Positions 8,878 to 18,462 of a stretch of DNA of 64,000 nt are shown here, one piece after another. The notes under the pieces are model-generated. The model saw only the letters and a program-made list of their open reading frames with translations. It was not told the origin of the DNA and made no database searches. Positions within the stretch are counted from its first letter, which is position 1; each line of letters begins with the position of its first letter. Made by a program: the position numbers and the translations under genes. This DNA is from G051903925 sp051903925 (GTDB lineage Bacteria > Pseudomonadota > Alphaproteobacteria > Zavarziniales > Zavarziniaceae): NCBI RefSeq assembly GCF_051903925.1, contig NZ_CP173678.1:3782001-3846000 (forward strand). The letters are read 5' to 3'.

Positions 8878-9809
8878 CCCACGATCGGCAGGTGCGCCAA
8901 GGCCGCCTTGATCCGGCGATTGCGCATCAGGTTGGTCCGCCGCAGACCCCGCTCGAACACCGCGACGTCGGCCGGCACCAGGGCGACGCGCGGCGGCAGG
9001 TCGGGCGCATCGTCCCCCCGCCACGGATTTTCAGGCGGCCGCGGCATGAAGCGCTTCAGGGCGCCCAGGGTGCTGTGGGTGGCGCGGTCGTCGAAGCCGA
9101 CATTGCGCACGAGCGTCGCCGGCGGCATCAGCGTCAGGCCCTGGCGGCGGAACACCGACCAGCTCCAGCGGATCGCCCAGCTGTCGCTGCGTCCGGTCAT
9201 CTGGTCCTCGAGCATCTCCGCCAGCGGGAAGCTGTCATTGCAGTTGAACGCCCGCCGCAGGCCGGGATCGCTGCGCACCGCCTCCCAGCCCGTGGCCAGG
9301 GGATCGAAATGGGCCCAGGCCCGCTGCCATGTGGCCCAGCCCCACGAGACGACGAAGCGCTGATAGGATCCGGTGCGCCGGTTCTCGAAACCTTCCGCCG
9401 CGAACTGGTGCGCCGACACCTGATAGACGCGCGCGTCATCGGCCAGGGCGTCCAGCCCCTTGTTCATCCAGGTCAGCGTCGCGGGGTGCAGGAGCAGGTC
9501 GTCCTCGATCACGATGACGCGGCCGTATTCGGAACACAGACGCGTGACGCCCGCGATCACCGACCGCGCAAGGCCCTGGTTCGCCTCGGCCGCAACGACG
9601 GTCAGGCCGGGCCGGGCCCACGACGCCAGCAACTGCCGCACGTCCGCGACATCGGCGCGGTCGCGCTCGCCCTTGGCGCCGTCGGCAAAGACATAGACGG
9701 GCGAACTCGCGAATTCGGGACAGGCACTCAGGCTCTGCAGCGTCTCCTGCAGGTGTCTCGCGCGCCGGTAGCAGAAGATCGCAATGGGCGCGAGCGAACT
9801 GTCAGCCAT
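8862..9809 (-). CDS. Glycosyltransferase family 2-like protein
   Basis: 315 residues. It begins with APIAIFCYRRARHLQETL, the GT-A nucleotide-binding start. VIEDDLLLHP near residue 110 supplies the acidic metal-binding motif, and WATWQRAW lies around residue 180. It belongs to the GT2-like group often found with capsular loci. It is the only gene on the minus strand in the left 11 kb, so it has its own promoter, probably in the 197-base gap it shares with the AGE-family gene. Donor and acceptor are unknown. Confidence 0.8.
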   Translation of the reverse strand: MADSSLAPIAIFCYRRARHLQETLQSLSACPEFASSPVYVFADGAKGERDRADVADVRQLLASWARPGLTVVAAEANQGLARSVIAGVTRLCSEYGRVIVIEDDLLLHPATLTWMNKGLDALADDARVYQVSAHQFAAEGFENRRTGSYQRFVVSWGWATWQRAWAHFDPLATGWEAVRSDPGLRRAFNCNDSFPLAEMLEDQMTGRSDSWAIRWSWSVFRRQGLTLMPPATLVRNVGFDDRATHSTLGALKRFMPRPPENPWRGDDAPDLPPRVALVPADVAVFERGLRRTNLMRNRRIKAALAHLPIVGQRFR

Positions 9810-10006
9810 GAGAATCCTTCGGACCAGGGGCGGCGGACGCCGGACGCCAGGCCAGCCATCCGGCCGGGCGACGCCGGGTCCTGCATGGCCGAATGCGACC
9901 GGCCGGTCAAGCGGTGCCAGACGGCGCCGCCTTGCGCCGCGTCGGTGTGTCGGCTACAGGCCGCGGGGACGCCACAAGCGGCGGGGACGATGGAGCAGAC
10001 GGACCG

Positions 10007-11158
10007 GTGACCTGCCTTGACCTTGCGGCCGCCCAGGACGCCGCGCGCCACTGGCTCTTCAACCTCGCCCTGCCGCTCTGGGCGGAGCGGGGCATGGACC
10101 AGGTCCATGGCGGCTGTGTCGAGGTTCTGGACCAGGACGGCCTGCCCCTGGACCGCCCGCGCCGCTGCCGCGTCCAGGCCCGGCAGGTCTATGCCTTCTG
10201 CGAGGCGGGGCGCCTGGGCTGGCCGGGCCCCTGGCGAGAGGCGGCCGGCCACGCGCTGTCCTTCATGCTGGCCCGCCATCGCCGGCCGGATGGCTTCTTC
10301 CGCATGCTGGTCGCCCCGGACGGGTCCCCGCTCGACGGGCCGGTCGACAATTACGACCAGGCTTTCGTCATCTTCGCCCTGGCTTATGCCTTCCAGGCCG
10401 GGCTTGCCACGGGCGCGGAGGACGCCGCCGCCATCGCCCGCGGCGTCGCGGCGGCCCTGGACGGCAGCCGCGCGCACCCCCTTGGCGGCTATCGCGAGCA
10501 GGCGGCCGATGGCGGGCGCCTGCTGCAGAATCCGCAGATGCACCTGCTGGAGGCAGCCCTGGCCTGGCTTGACCAGGGCGAGGACGTTCCCTGGCGACGC
10601 ATGGCGGACGGCCTGACCGGGCTGTGTCTGGCGCGCTTGGTCGAACCCGCGACCGGTGCACTGCGCGAGTTCTTCGACCAGGACTGGCGCCCCGCGGCAG
10701 GCCCCGATGGCGAGGTGGTCGAGCCCGGGCACCAGTATGAATGGGCATGGCTGCTGGAGCGCTGCGCGGCGCATGGCATGGCCGTGCCACCTAAGGTGAT
10801 CGCCCGCCTTGTCGCCATGGGTGACCGCGGCGTCGACCTGGCACGGCAGGTCGCCGTGAACCGCATCGCTGTCGCGGGCCATGTCACCGATCCGGTCGCG
10901 CGGCTCTGGCCGCAGGCCGAGCGGCTGAAGGCCATGCTGACCATGGCCCGCCTGGAGCCCCACCGGGCGGGCGAGCACGAGGCCGCCGCGGCGCAGGCCT
11001 GGCAGGGCCTGGCCCGGTATCTGGCGACGCCACGGGCCGGGCTGTGGTGGGATCGCTGCCAGGTCGACGGCGGCTTTGTCGAGGAGCCTGCCCCGGCCAG
11101 CTCGCTCTACCACATCGTGTGCGCGATCTCGGCCCTGCTCACCTATCGCCGGGCCTGA
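10007..11158 (+). CDS. AGE-family epimerase/isomerase
   Basis: About 383 residues from the chosen GTG. An in-frame ATG 38 codons upstream (9893) is possible, but the extra residues are low-complexity and family members start near the helix that here reads AAQDAARHWLFN. Motifs typical of the N-acylglucosamine 2-epimerase/aldose isomerase (alpha/alpha barrel) family are RQVYAFCEAGRLGW, NPQMHLLEAALAW and EPGHQYEWAWLLERC. Such enzymes epimerise GlcNAc/ManNAc or isomerise mannose and fructose (or their phosphates). Here it could help supply mannose or GDP-sugar precursors, which is inferred from context only. Confidence 0.83.
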   Translation: MTCLDLAAAQDAARHWLFNLALPLWAERGMDQVHGGCVEVLDQDGLPLDRPRRCRVQARQVYAFCEAGRLGWPGPWREAAGHALSFMLARHRRPDGFFRMLVAPDGSPLDGPVDNYDQAFVIFALAYAFQAGLATGAEDAAAIARGVAAALDGSRAHPLGGYREQAADGGRLLQNPQMHLLEAALAWLDQGEDVPWRRMADGLTGLCLARLVEPATGALREFFDQDWRPAAGPDGEVVEPGHQYEWAWLLERCAAHGMAVPPKVIARLVAMGDRGVDLARQVAVNRIAVAGHVTDPVARLWPQAERLKAMLTMARLEPHRAGEHEAAAAQAWQGLARYLATPRAGLWWDRCQVDGGFVEEPAPASSLYHIVCAISALLTYRRA

Positions 11159-11180
11159 ACGGCACCGGGATGGCGCGGGG

Positions 11181-12176
11181 TCAGGCCTTGGCGGCGGCCT
11201 CGCGGGCCCATTGCTGGCGGTGCCAGGCAACGGCGCTGGCGACGATCTGGTCGGGATCGCGGATCGCGGCGCGCCAGCCAAAAGCCCGTTCGGCGCGGGA
11301 CGGGTCGGCCACCAGGATGGCCGGGTCGCCCGCCCGTCGCGCGCCATGGCGCACCGGCACCGGCCGGCCGGCGGCACGCTCGACCGCCTCCACGATCTGC
11401 CGGACCGACGTGCCGCTGCCCGTGCCCAGATTGAAGGCACCGGAGCCACCACCGGCCTGCAGATAGGCCAGGGCTGCCACGTGGGCCTCCGCCAAGTCCT
11501 GCACGTGGATGTAGTCGCGCACGGCCGTGCCGTCGGGCGTGGGATAATCGGTCCCCATCACCTGGAAGGCCGGCAGGCGCCCCTCCGCCGCGGCAATGGC
11601 CAGCGGAATGGCGTGCGTCTCCGGCTCGTGCGCCTCACCCACCTCTCCATCGGGATCGGCACCGGCGGCGTTGAAGTAGCGCAGTGCCGCCCAATCCAGG
11701 CCATAGGCAGGACCGAAGTCGCGCAACGCCCGCTCGATCGCCAGCTTGGTGAAGCCGTAGGGATTGATCGGCCGCTCGGCGCTGTCCTCTGTGATCGGCA
11801 CCTGGTCGGGGATGCCATAGACTGCGGCCGTGGAGGAGAAGACGATGCGCCGCGTCCCTGCCGTGCGCATCGCGTCGAGCAGGTTCAGCGAGCCGGCGAT
11901 GTTGGTCCGGTAATAGCGTGCCGGGTCCGCCACCGATTCGCCGACTGAGATCAGGCCGGCGAAGTGCAGCACCGCCTCCGGCCGGTACGCGGCGATCACG
12001 GCGTGCAGGCGATCGGCGTCCAGCAGGCTTCCTTCCTCGATCGGCCCCCAGCGCACCGCTGCCCGGTGGCCATAGGACAGGTCGTCAAAGGTGATCGGCA
12101 GATGACCATGCCGGGCCAGCGCCTTGCAGACATGGCTGCCGATATAGCCGGCGCCGCCGGTCACCAGTACATGCAT
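11181..12176 (-). CDS. galE: UDP-glucose 4-epimerase GalE
   Basis: 331 residues. NAD-binding GGAGYIGSH lies at residues 6-14, the catalytic Ser/Tyr/Lys set includes FSSTAAVYG and YGFTK, and RYFNAAGADPDG is typical of GalE. It interconverts UDP-glucose and UDP-galactose, giving galactose for the polysaccharide. The start ATG is fixed by the Rossmann motif; the longer upstream reading frame belongs to the shadow of the next gene. It lies 22 bases downstream of a GT4 gene on the same strand and is probably cotranscribed with it. Confidence 0.93.
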   Translation of the reverse strand: MHVLVTGGAGYIGSHVCKALARHGHLPITFDDLSYGHRAAVRWGPIEEGSLLDADRLHAVIAAYRPEAVLHFAGLISVGESVADPARYYRTNIAGSLNLLDAMRTAGTRRIVFSSTAAVYGIPDQVPITEDSAERPINPYGFTKLAIERALRDFGPAYGLDWAALRYFNAAGADPDGEVGEAHEPETHAIPLAIAAAEGRLPAFQVMGTDYPTPDGTAVRDYIHVQDLAEAHVAALAYLQAGGGSGAFNLGTGSGTSVRQIVEAVERAAGRPVPVRHGARRAGDPAILVADPSRAERAFGWRAAIRDPDQIVASAVAWHRQQWAREAAAKA

Positions 12177-12198
12177 TCCCTGTCCTGTCCCGTTGGCC

Positions 12199-13287
12199 CT
12201 AGCGAGCCATGCCCGCCACCACCTGCGCCCCCAGGCGGCTGTCGTCGGCGTGCAGCTGGCGCGCGCGCGCGGCGATTCCAGCCAGGCGCTCCTCACCCTC
12301 GCCTGCCAGCGTCCGCAGAAGATCGCTTGCCACGGCGGCGAAGTCGACATCATCGGGGACTACGAGCAGGCAGTCCCTGACCTGATCGCGAATCGCCCCC
12401 CGGTCAAAGGCGACGACTCCCGCCCCCGCCGCGAAGGCCTCGTAGATCACCGTTGGCTGGGCCTCGAAGACATAGCGGGTCGGAAACAGGAAGACGTCGA
12501 TATCGGCGAAGAACTGCTGCTTGTCCGCGCCATAGAGCGGTCCGCGCCAGCTGATCTCACCCCGCGCCACCGCGGCCTCGATCAGGCTCCTGTCCTCGGC
12601 CAGGGGGGCGGGGCCGGCCAGGATCATCTCCACAGGGGCGGCCAGGGCCTTGAGGCGCGCCGCGGTCGCCAGGAAATCGTGCAGCCCCTTCTCCCGGCTG
12701 AGATTGCTGAGCAGCCCCGCGCGCAGCATGCCCTCAGCCCGCACGGCAGGTGCCGCAGGCGGCACGAAGATCGCGTTCGGCAGGACCAGGTCGCGCCCCG
12801 GCCCCGGATAGCGCTGGCGGAAGGAGGCCGCCATGCACGGCGCCAGGAACACATGGATGGCCTGCCTGCCCGCCATGCGGTCCAGCAGAGCAATCAGGGT
12901 CGAGCGCCGGTTGATGTAGCCATAGGAATGATGGTGCAGGTACAGGCGCTGCCCGCTTGCCCGCGCGGCCAGGACCAGCAGCAGGTTGTAGACCAGCCCC
13001 AACCCGCCATTCACCCCCATGGAGACGCTGCGGCCCCCGCGCAGCCTGTGGCCCACGATGGCAAGCGCCGCCCGCACTGCGAGCGCCATCTGAAGCGGCG
13101 TGCGCAGCCACCCCGCCGAGGGCGGTGCCGCAAGGTTGCAGCGGATTACCGGGCAGTGGCCTTCCAGCCGGTCGGCCAGCGCCTGCGTGATCACCGAGAA
13201 GCCGTGGACCGGCGGAGGGTACGGTCCGATCACCAGGATGGGCCTGGGCGATTCGTCCGCCTGGTGCGGGCTCTGCTGCGTCGACAT
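12199..13287 (-). CDS. Glycosyltransferase family 4 protein
   Basis: 362 residues. N-terminal ILVIGPYPPPVHGFSV and C-terminal FPTRYVFEAQPTVIYEAFAAG mark a GT-B fold GT4 enzyme; the two glutamates of the last motif bind the donor sugar. The start at MSTQQS is chosen over an ATG 25 codons upstream because conservation should begin at the GPYPP segment. It precedes galE on the minus strand and is divergent from the hldD-like gene. Substrate is not assignable. Confidence 0.84.
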   Translation of the reverse strand: MSTQQSPHQADESPRPILVIGPYPPPVHGFSVITQALADRLEGHCPVIRCNLAAPPSAGWLRTPLQMALAVRAALAIVGHRLRGGRSVSMGVNGGLGLVYNLLLVLAARASGQRLYLHHHSYGYINRRSTLIALLDRMAGRQAIHVFLAPCMAASFRQRYPGPGRDLVLPNAIFVPPAAPAVRAEGMLRAGLLSNLSREKGLHDFLATAARLKALAAPVEMILAGPAPLAEDRSLIEAAVARGEISWRGPLYGADKQQFFADIDVFLFPTRYVFEAQPTVIYEAFAAGAGVVAFDRGAIRDQVRDCLLVVPDDVDFAAVASDLLRTLAGEGEERLAGIAARARQLHADDSRLGAQVVAGMAR

Positions 13288-13465
13288 TGCGGCAGGGGTA
13301 TACGATCGCGAAAGGGCCGAGTCACCCGTCTCGGCACGACCCCGTGCCACGCCTCCCGCCATTGACCCTGCCAGCGCGGTCGTGCGTCATGGCACGGCGT
13401 CCTGCGGGACGAATCCCTTGGCCGACAGTACTGGGCGCCACCGGACCGCCCGGGGAAGTGCGAAC

Positions 13466-14449
13466 ATGATCCTGGTCACCGGCGGCGCCGGCTTCATCGG
13501 CTCCAACATCGTGGCAGCCCTCAGCGACCTGGGTCGCCCGCCTGCTGTCTGCGATGTCCTCGGGACTGACGATAAGTGGCGCAACCTGGGGCGCCACGAA
13601 CTGGCCGACCTGGTGGACCCCGCAGGCCTTGCCGACTGGCTGGCCCGCAATGGCCACGAGCTGGAGGCCATCGTCCACATGGGTGCCATCAGCAGCACGA
13701 TGGAGCGCGATGCCGACCTGATCGCCGACAGCAATTTCAGGCTGTCCAAGATGCTGTGGTCCTGGTGCGCCACGAACGGGGTTCCGCTGGTCTATGCCTC
13801 GTCCGCCGCGACCTATGGCGACGGGGCTGCCGGCTTTGACGACGCCTTCTCGGTCGAGGCGCTGGCCCGGCTGCGCCCGCTCAACGCCTATGGCTGGAGC
13901 AAGCACCTGTTCGACCGCTTCGTGGCCCGTGCGGTCGCCGACCGCCGGCCGCAGCCGCCGCAATGGGCTGGCCTGAAGTTCTTCAACGTCTATGGGCCGA
14001 ACGAGTACCACAAGGGGGACATGCGCTCCGTCCTGGGCAAGACGTTCGAGAGCGTGCGGGGCGGCGAGCCCCTGCGTCTGTTCCGGTCCCGCCATCCGGA
14101 CTATGGCGATGGCGGGCAGATGCGCGATTTCGTCTGGGTGGGCGACGTCGTCGACGCCGTGCTCTGGCTCCTGGCCAACCCGTCGGTGTCGGGCCTGTTC
14201 AACCTGGGCAGCGGCCGGGCACGCTCCTGGCTGGACCTGGGCCATGCCTTGTTCGCGGCTCTGGGCCAGCCCCCGCGCATCGACTTCGTGGACATGCCCG
14301 ACGCCCTGGCCGGCAAGTACCAGTACTTCACCGAGGCTCCGATGGCCCGGCTGCGCGCCGCCGGCTTTGGCGGCAACACGACCAGCCTGGAGGATGGCGT
14401 GGCGCTCTATGTCCAGCGCTACCTGGCGACCGACGATCCCTACCGCTGA
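13466..14449 (+). CDS. hldD: ADP-glyceromanno-heptose 6-epimerase-like protein
   Basis: 327 residues, SDR fold. GGAGFIGSN is at the N-terminus. MGAISSTMERD, SSAATYGDG and YGWSKHLFDR are characteristic of the HldD/RfaD family, which converts ADP-D-glycero-D-manno-heptose to the L-glycero form for LPS core. The length matches the family. Its place inside an exopolysaccharide locus, away from other heptose genes, suggests either LPS core supply or a heptose in this glycan. It is divergent from the GT4 gene, and its 3' end overlaps the convergent acetyltransferase by 10 bases. Confidence 0.88.
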   Translation: MILVTGGAGFIGSNIVAALSDLGRPPAVCDVLGTDDKWRNLGRHELADLVDPAGLADWLARNGHELEAIVHMGAISSTMERDADLIADSNFRLSKMLWSWCATNGVPLVYASSAATYGDGAAGFDDAFSVEALARLRPLNAYGWSKHLFDRFVARAVADRRPQPPQWAGLKFFNVYGPNEYHKGDMRSVLGKTFESVRGGEPLRLFRSRHPDYGDGGQMRDFVWVGDVVDAVLWLLANPSVSGLFNLGSGRARSWLDLGHALFAALGQPPRIDFVDMPDALAGKYQYFTEAPMARLRAAGFGGNTTSLEDGVALYVQRYLATDDPYR

Positions 14450-15048
14450 ACCCTGCTCTTGCGCGGCCGCACCGGAACCGCCGGGTTGCCGATGCAGATC
14501 ATGCCGGGCGGCATGTCGCGCGTGACGGTCGAGCGGGCGGTGACCACGGCGCCGCGATGGACCGTGACACCCGGCGCGACAAAGACGTCGGCCGCCAGCC
14601 AGACCTGATCCTCGATCACGATCGGCGGGCCGGAAATCGGGAAGCTGGGGTCGGTATAGTCGTGCGTCCCGGCACACAGGTAGCAGGACTGCGACACGAC
14701 CGTGTCGTTGCCGATGCGGATGGGCCCCAGGCTGTAGATCACGGCGTCGTCGCCGATCCAGGAATGGTCACCGATCTCGACCTTCCAGGGATAGGTGACG
14801 GTGACCGTGGGGCGCAGGATGACCCCCTTGCCCACCTTGGCGCCGAACAGGCGAAGCAGGAATGCCCGCCAGCCATAGAGCACCTGGGGCGACAGGCGGA
14901 ACAGCGTCGCCTGGACCATCCACCACAGCTGGACGATGACCGCGTGCCGACCGCGGAAGCCGGGCGGGATCCGCGACGTGCGCAGATCCTGGTAGCGAAC
15001 CTGGACCGTCGGGTCAGGCGCCGTCGGGTCAGGCGGCTCGGCCATCAC
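14440..15048 (-). CDS. WcaF-like colanic acid-type O-acetyltransferase
   Basis: 202 residues. The central and C-terminal parts are left-handed beta-helix hexapeptide repeats (VGKGVILRPTVTVTYPWKVE, IGDDAVIYSLGPIRIGNDT), with CAGTHDYTDPSF containing the likely catalytic His. This is the signature of WcaF-type acetyltransferases, which put acetyl groups from acetyl-CoA on exopolysaccharide sugars. The start overlaps the stop of the upstream fcl gene by four bases (ATGA), so translation is coupled. This also supports a fucose-containing glycan, as in colanic acid. Confidence 0.87.
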   Translation of the reverse strand: MMAEPPDPTAPDPTVQVRYQDLRTSRIPPGFRGRHAVIVQLWWMVQATLFRLSPQVLYGWRAFLLRLFGAKVGKGVILRPTVTVTYPWKVEIGDHSWIGDDAVIYSLGPIRIGNDTVVSQSCYLCAGTHDYTDPSFPISGPPIVIEDQVWLAADVFVAPGVTVHRGAVVTARSTVTRDMPPGMICIGNPAVPVRPRKSRVQR

Positions 15049-15992
15049 GCCGCGCGCCGGCCGGCACCGTTCTGGACGAACCAGTCATAGGTCGTGCGCA
15101 GGCCGTCCTCCAGGTCGATGCGCGCGGTCCAGCCCAGGGACTGGAGGGCGGAGACGTCGAGCAGCTTGCGCGGCGTGCCGTCCGGCTTGGACGTGTCGAA
15201 CTCCAGCCGGCCCTGGAAACCCACGACCTTGCAGATCAGCTGGGCCAGGTCCTTGATGGGCAGGTCGACGCCGGTCCCGGCATTGATTGGGTCCGGCCCG
15301 GAATAGACCCGCGCCAGATGCACGCAGGCATCGGCCAGGTCGTCCACGTGCAGGAACTCGCGCCGCGGCGCGCCGGTGCCCCACACGCCCATCGCCGGCG
15401 CACCCGCAACCTTCGCCTCGTGTGCCTTGCGCATCAGGGCGGGGATCACATGGCTGGCGGCCAGGTCGAAATTGTCGTGCGGGCCATAGAGATTGGTCGG
15501 CATGACCGAGATGAAGTCGGCGCCGTATTGCGCGCGATAGGCCTGGCACAGCATCACGCCCGCGATCTTGGCGATCGCGTACCACTGGTTGGTCGGCTCC
15601 AGCGCACCGGTCATCAGGGCGCTCTCGCGGATCGGCTGTTCCGCGAACTTGGGATAGATGCAGGACGACCCCAGGAAGACCAGCTTCTCGACCCCGGCCC
15701 GGTGGGCGCCGTGGATGATCGCCGTCTCGATCGCCAGGTTGTCGTAGAGGAATTCCGCCGGCCGCGTGTCGTTGGCCAGGATGCCGCCCACGGTGGCGGC
15801 GGCCAGGAACACCAGGTTCGGCCGGTTGGCCGCGATCCAGGCGGCCACGGCCTGGGCGTCGCGCAGGTCGACCTCGCCCCGGGACACGGTCAGCACCTCG
15901 CACCCCTCGCGCTCCAGGCGGCGCACGATGGCGGAGCCCACCATGCCACGGTGGCCCGCGACCCAGACGCGACGGCCGGCAATCTGGAACAT
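15045..15992 (-). CDS. fcl: GDP-L-fucose synthase
   Basis: 315 residues. N-terminal VWVAGHRGMVGSAIVRRL, FLGSSCIYPKFAEQPI, QWYAIAKIAG and MPTNLYGPHDNFD are family-specific motifs. The enzyme epimerises and reduces GDP-4-keto-6-deoxymannose to GDP-L-fucose using NADPH. It lies 12 bases after gmd, which makes its substrate, and overlaps wcaF-like by four bases, so gmd-fcl-acetyltransferase form one operon. Confidence 0.94.
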   Translation of the reverse strand: MFQIAGRRVWVAGHRGMVGSAIVRRLEREGCEVLTVSRGEVDLRDAQAVAAWIAANRPNLVFLAAATVGGILANDTRPAEFLYDNLAIETAIIHGAHRAGVEKLVFLGSSCIYPKFAEQPIRESALMTGALEPTNQWYAIAKIAGVMLCQAYRAQYGADFISVMPTNLYGPHDNFDLAASHVIPALMRKAHEAKVAGAPAMGVWGTGAPRREFLHVDDLADACVHLARVYSGPDPINAGTGVDLPIKDLAQLICKVVGFQGRLEFDTSKPDGTPRKLLDVSALQSLGWTARIDLEDGLRTTYDWFVQNGAGRRAA

Positions 15993-16004
15993 GCTGTGTC
16001 CTCC

Positions 16005-17057
16005 TCAGCCTTGCGGCCGCGCCGCGACCTTCATGTCGGCTTCGACCATCTCGCGCACCAGGTCGGGGAAACTCGTCGTGTGCGTCCAGCCCAGCTTGGC
16101 GCGTGCCTTGCTGGCATCGCCCAGCAGCAGGTCAACCTCGGTCGGGCGGAAATACTTGGGGTCGATCGCCACCACCACCTTGCCGGTGGCGGTGTCGGTG
16201 CCGACCTCGTCGACCCCCTCGCCCGACCAGGCGATGGTCCGGCCGACCGCCGCAAAGGCCAGTTCCACGAACTCGCGCACGCTGTGCATCTCGCCCGTGG
16301 CCAGCACGTAGTCGTCCGCCTTGTCCTGCTGCAGGATGCGCCACATCCCCTCGACATAGTCGCGCGCGTGGCCCCAGTCGCGCTTGGCATCCAGGTTGCC
16401 CAGGTACAGGCGCTCCTGCTGGCCATGCTGGATCGCGGCCACAGCGCGCGTGATCTTGCGCGTCACGAAGGTCTCGCCGCGGATCGGGCTCTCGTGATTG
16501 AACAGGATGCCGTTGGACGCGTGCATGTCGTATGCCTCGCGGTAGTTCACGGTGATCCAGTAGGCGTAGATCTTGGCCGCGGCATAGGGGCTGCGCGGAT
16601 AGAACGGCGTCGTCTCGTTCTGTGGGATCGCCTGGACCTTGCCATAGAGCTCGGAGGTCGAGGCCTGGTAGAAGCGCACCGACTGTTCCCGGCCCAGGAT
16701 GCGGATCGCCTCCAGCAGGCGCAGCGTCCCGATGGCGTCAGCGTTCGCAGTGTATTCGGGGGTCTCGAAGCTGACCTGGACGTGGCTCTGCGCCGCCAGG
16801 TTATAGATCTCGTCCGGCTTCGTCTCGGCAATCAGGCGGATCAGGTTGGTGGCGTCGGTCAGGTCGCCATGATGGAGGAAGAAGCGGGTGTCCCGCTCGT
16901 GCGGGTCGACATAAAGGTGATCGATTCGCTGGGTGTTGATGAGCGAGGAGCGCCGCTTGACCCCGTGGACGACATAGCCCTTCTCCAGCAGAAGCTCGGA
17001 AAGATAGGCGCCATCCTGTCCCGTCACGCCGGTGATCAAGGCAACCTTCGAACCCAT
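16005..17057 (-). CDS. gmd: GDP-mannose 4,6-dehydratase
   Basis: 350 residues. ALITGVTGQDGAYLSELLL near the start, KRRSSLINTQRIDHL, YQASTSELYGKVQ and YAAAKIYAYWITVNYREAY are diagnostic. It converts GDP-D-mannose to GDP-4-keto-6-deoxymannose, the first step of GDP-fucose synthesis. The start is set at MGSKVALITG; residues upstream look untranslated. GDP-mannose supply genes (manC, manB) are not in the window. A palindromic TGTTGC-ACC-GCAACA lies 86 bases upstream of the start codon. Confidence 0.95.
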   Translation of the reverse strand: MGSKVALITGVTGQDGAYLSELLLEKGYVVHGVKRRSSLINTQRIDHLYVDPHERDTRFFLHHGDLTDATNLIRLIAETKPDEIYNLAAQSHVQVSFETPEYTANADAIGTLRLLEAIRILGREQSVRFYQASTSELYGKVQAIPQNETTPFYPRSPYAAAKIYAYWITVNYREAYDMHASNGILFNHESPIRGETFVTRKITRAVAAIQHGQQERLYLGNLDAKRDWGHARDYVEGMWRILQQDKADDYVLATGEMHSVREFVELAFAAVGRTIAWSGEGVDEVGTDTATGKVVVAIDPKYFRPTEVDLLLGDASKARAKLGWTHTTSFPDLVREMVEADMKVAARPQG

Positions 17058-17142
17058 GTCTAGCTCCAGCTGGGAGGATCGTGGCGCGCACCCGCGGGAT
17101 GTTCCGGCGGGGCGGGCCTCAGCGAAAAGGCATCCAGCCGTC

Positions 17143-17157
17143 TGTTGCACCGCAACA
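17143..17157. promoter_or_regulatory. Perfect palindrome TGTTGC-N3-GCAACA upstream of gmd
   Basis: Two 6-base arms with a 3-base spacer (TGTTGCACCGCAACA) in the 224-base gap upstream of gmd. It has the TGC-N3-GCA core described for PhaR-type regulators and recurs near rfbB and, in part, upstream of the phasin. A repressor site is a reasonable guess, with no proof. Confidence 0.45.
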
Positions 17158-17281
17158 TGACGACGCAGTCCGCGGCTCTTTTAGGTCGCGGATCGACCCT
17201 TTGGCAAGGCGCGGCATGGCGTGATGATGCCACGGGTCCGCCTGCCGGCGCCGCCAGCCGGGCCACCGCCGGCCCTGGAAC

Positions 17282-18295
17282 TCAGGTCAGGGTCCCGTCC
17301 GGCGATTCGCGGCGCCAGCGGCGGATCGCTTCCACCAGATCGGTCTCGAAGGCATAGCCGTCGGTCAGCAGGCGCTCGGGCACGATGTTGGTGGAGCGCA
17401 CCAGCTTGTCGATCCGCTCGCGGTGGATGCCGGTCTTGATCCCCGCCTTGGCCAGGTATTCGAACGGCACGGATGCCCCGCGCATCAGGCCATAGGGCAG
17501 CGTGCCGATGGCCCCGGGCAGCTGCGCCGCCTCGCCGAAGGCCTTCACGATGTCCTCGATCGTGTAGGCCTTGGGATAGGCCATGTTGTAGAGGTACACG
17601 GGCTCCGGCCGCTGGATCGCGAAGCCCATGGACCGCACCACCTCGCCCACGTAGATGCATGACTTCACCGTATCCCGCCGGCCGGGATAGGCGAAGATCC
17701 GCCGGGACAGGGCCCGCGCCAGGCGCGTGAAGTTGCCCCCTTCCCCCGGACCGAAGACCACCGCCGGGCGCACGATGGTCACCTTGCGCGATGGGTCCGC
17801 CGCGGCCCACAGGCGGTGGATCCCCTCTGCCTGGTACTTCGACTTGCCATAGGCGGACACCGGCTCGGGCGCATCGCGCTCCGTGCGGGGCTGCTCGTTC
17901 GGACCATAGGTCGACATCGAGCTGGTGAAGACGATGTGCGGAACCCCGAGGCGGCTGCACAGCGCGACGACGCTCAACGCGCCGGAGATGTTGGTGTCGT
18001 AGTATTCGTGGGTCGGGTGGCCGGGCGTTGTGTGCACGGCCGCGAAGTTGTAGCAGACGAAGCTGGCGCCGTCGGCGCCGCCAAGGTCGACCTGGTCCAG
18101 CGGCTGGCGCACGTCCGCCGTGACGTACTGCACCTGGGGATGACGGCGGCGGGGTGGCAGGATATCAATGGCCACGATCGGGAAGTCGCCCTGTCGGACC
18201 AGCGTGTCGATCAAATAGGTTCCGATGAAGCCACTGGCCCCAGTAACGATAGCGCCCAAGTCCCAGCCCGCCACTGAATTGATCGGTCTCTTCAT
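17282..18295 (-). CDS. NAD-dependent epimerase/dehydratase (SDR)
   Basis: 337 residues. TGASGFIGTYLIDTLV gives the NAD(P) site, and FTSSMSTYGP with YGKSKYQAEG gives the extended-SDR catalytic Ser, Tyr and Lys. It is not close enough to a named nucleotide-sugar enzyme for me to assign a substrate. The C-terminal half (TIVRPAVVFGPGEGGNFTRL) fits the GalE/WbpP-like group of sugar epimerases and reductases. The start at MKRPINS is preferred over an ATG eight codons upstream. It has its own promoter region shared with the divergent GT4 gene. Confidence 0.8.
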   Translation of the reverse strand: MKRPINSVAGWDLGAIVTGASGFIGTYLIDTLVRQGDFPIVAIDILPPRRRHPQVQYVTADVRQPLDQVDLGGADGASFVCYNFAAVHTTPGHPTHEYYDTNISGALSVVALCSRLGVPHIVFTSSMSTYGPNEQPRTERDAPEPVSAYGKSKYQAEGIHRLWAAADPSRKVTIVRPAVVFGPGEGGNFTRLARALSRRIFAYPGRRDTVKSCIYVGEVVRSMGFAIQRPEPVYLYNMAYPKAYTIEDIVKAFGEAAQLPGAIGTLPYGLMRGASVPFEYLAKAGIKTGIHRERIDKLVRSTNIVPERLLTDGYAFETDLVEAIRRWRRESPDGTLT

Positions 18296-18462
18296 ACAGC
18301 AGCGACAGGACGCATGCAAGAAGCCCGCGCGATCGTAGTCTAGTGACGAATCGGACGGATCGCTTGACCACTATTTCGAGAATGCAGGCCGCGCGGCCGA
18401 CGGTACATTGACCTGCATTTACTTTTCTTGACGAACGCAGTTGGAACCACAGGCGGAAGCTG

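Noticed and set aside
9893..10006. ATG at 9893 as start of the AGE-family gene
   Set aside because: The added 38 residues are low-complexity and unlike family N-termini; the GTG at 10007 fits better. It cannot be excluded completely.
7071..10010. 979-codon open frame across wzz-like, polymerase and GT2 genes
   Set aside because: It spans three recognisable genes on both strands and its translation is low-complexity Arg/Gly/Pro. It is an out-of-frame artefact of high GC.
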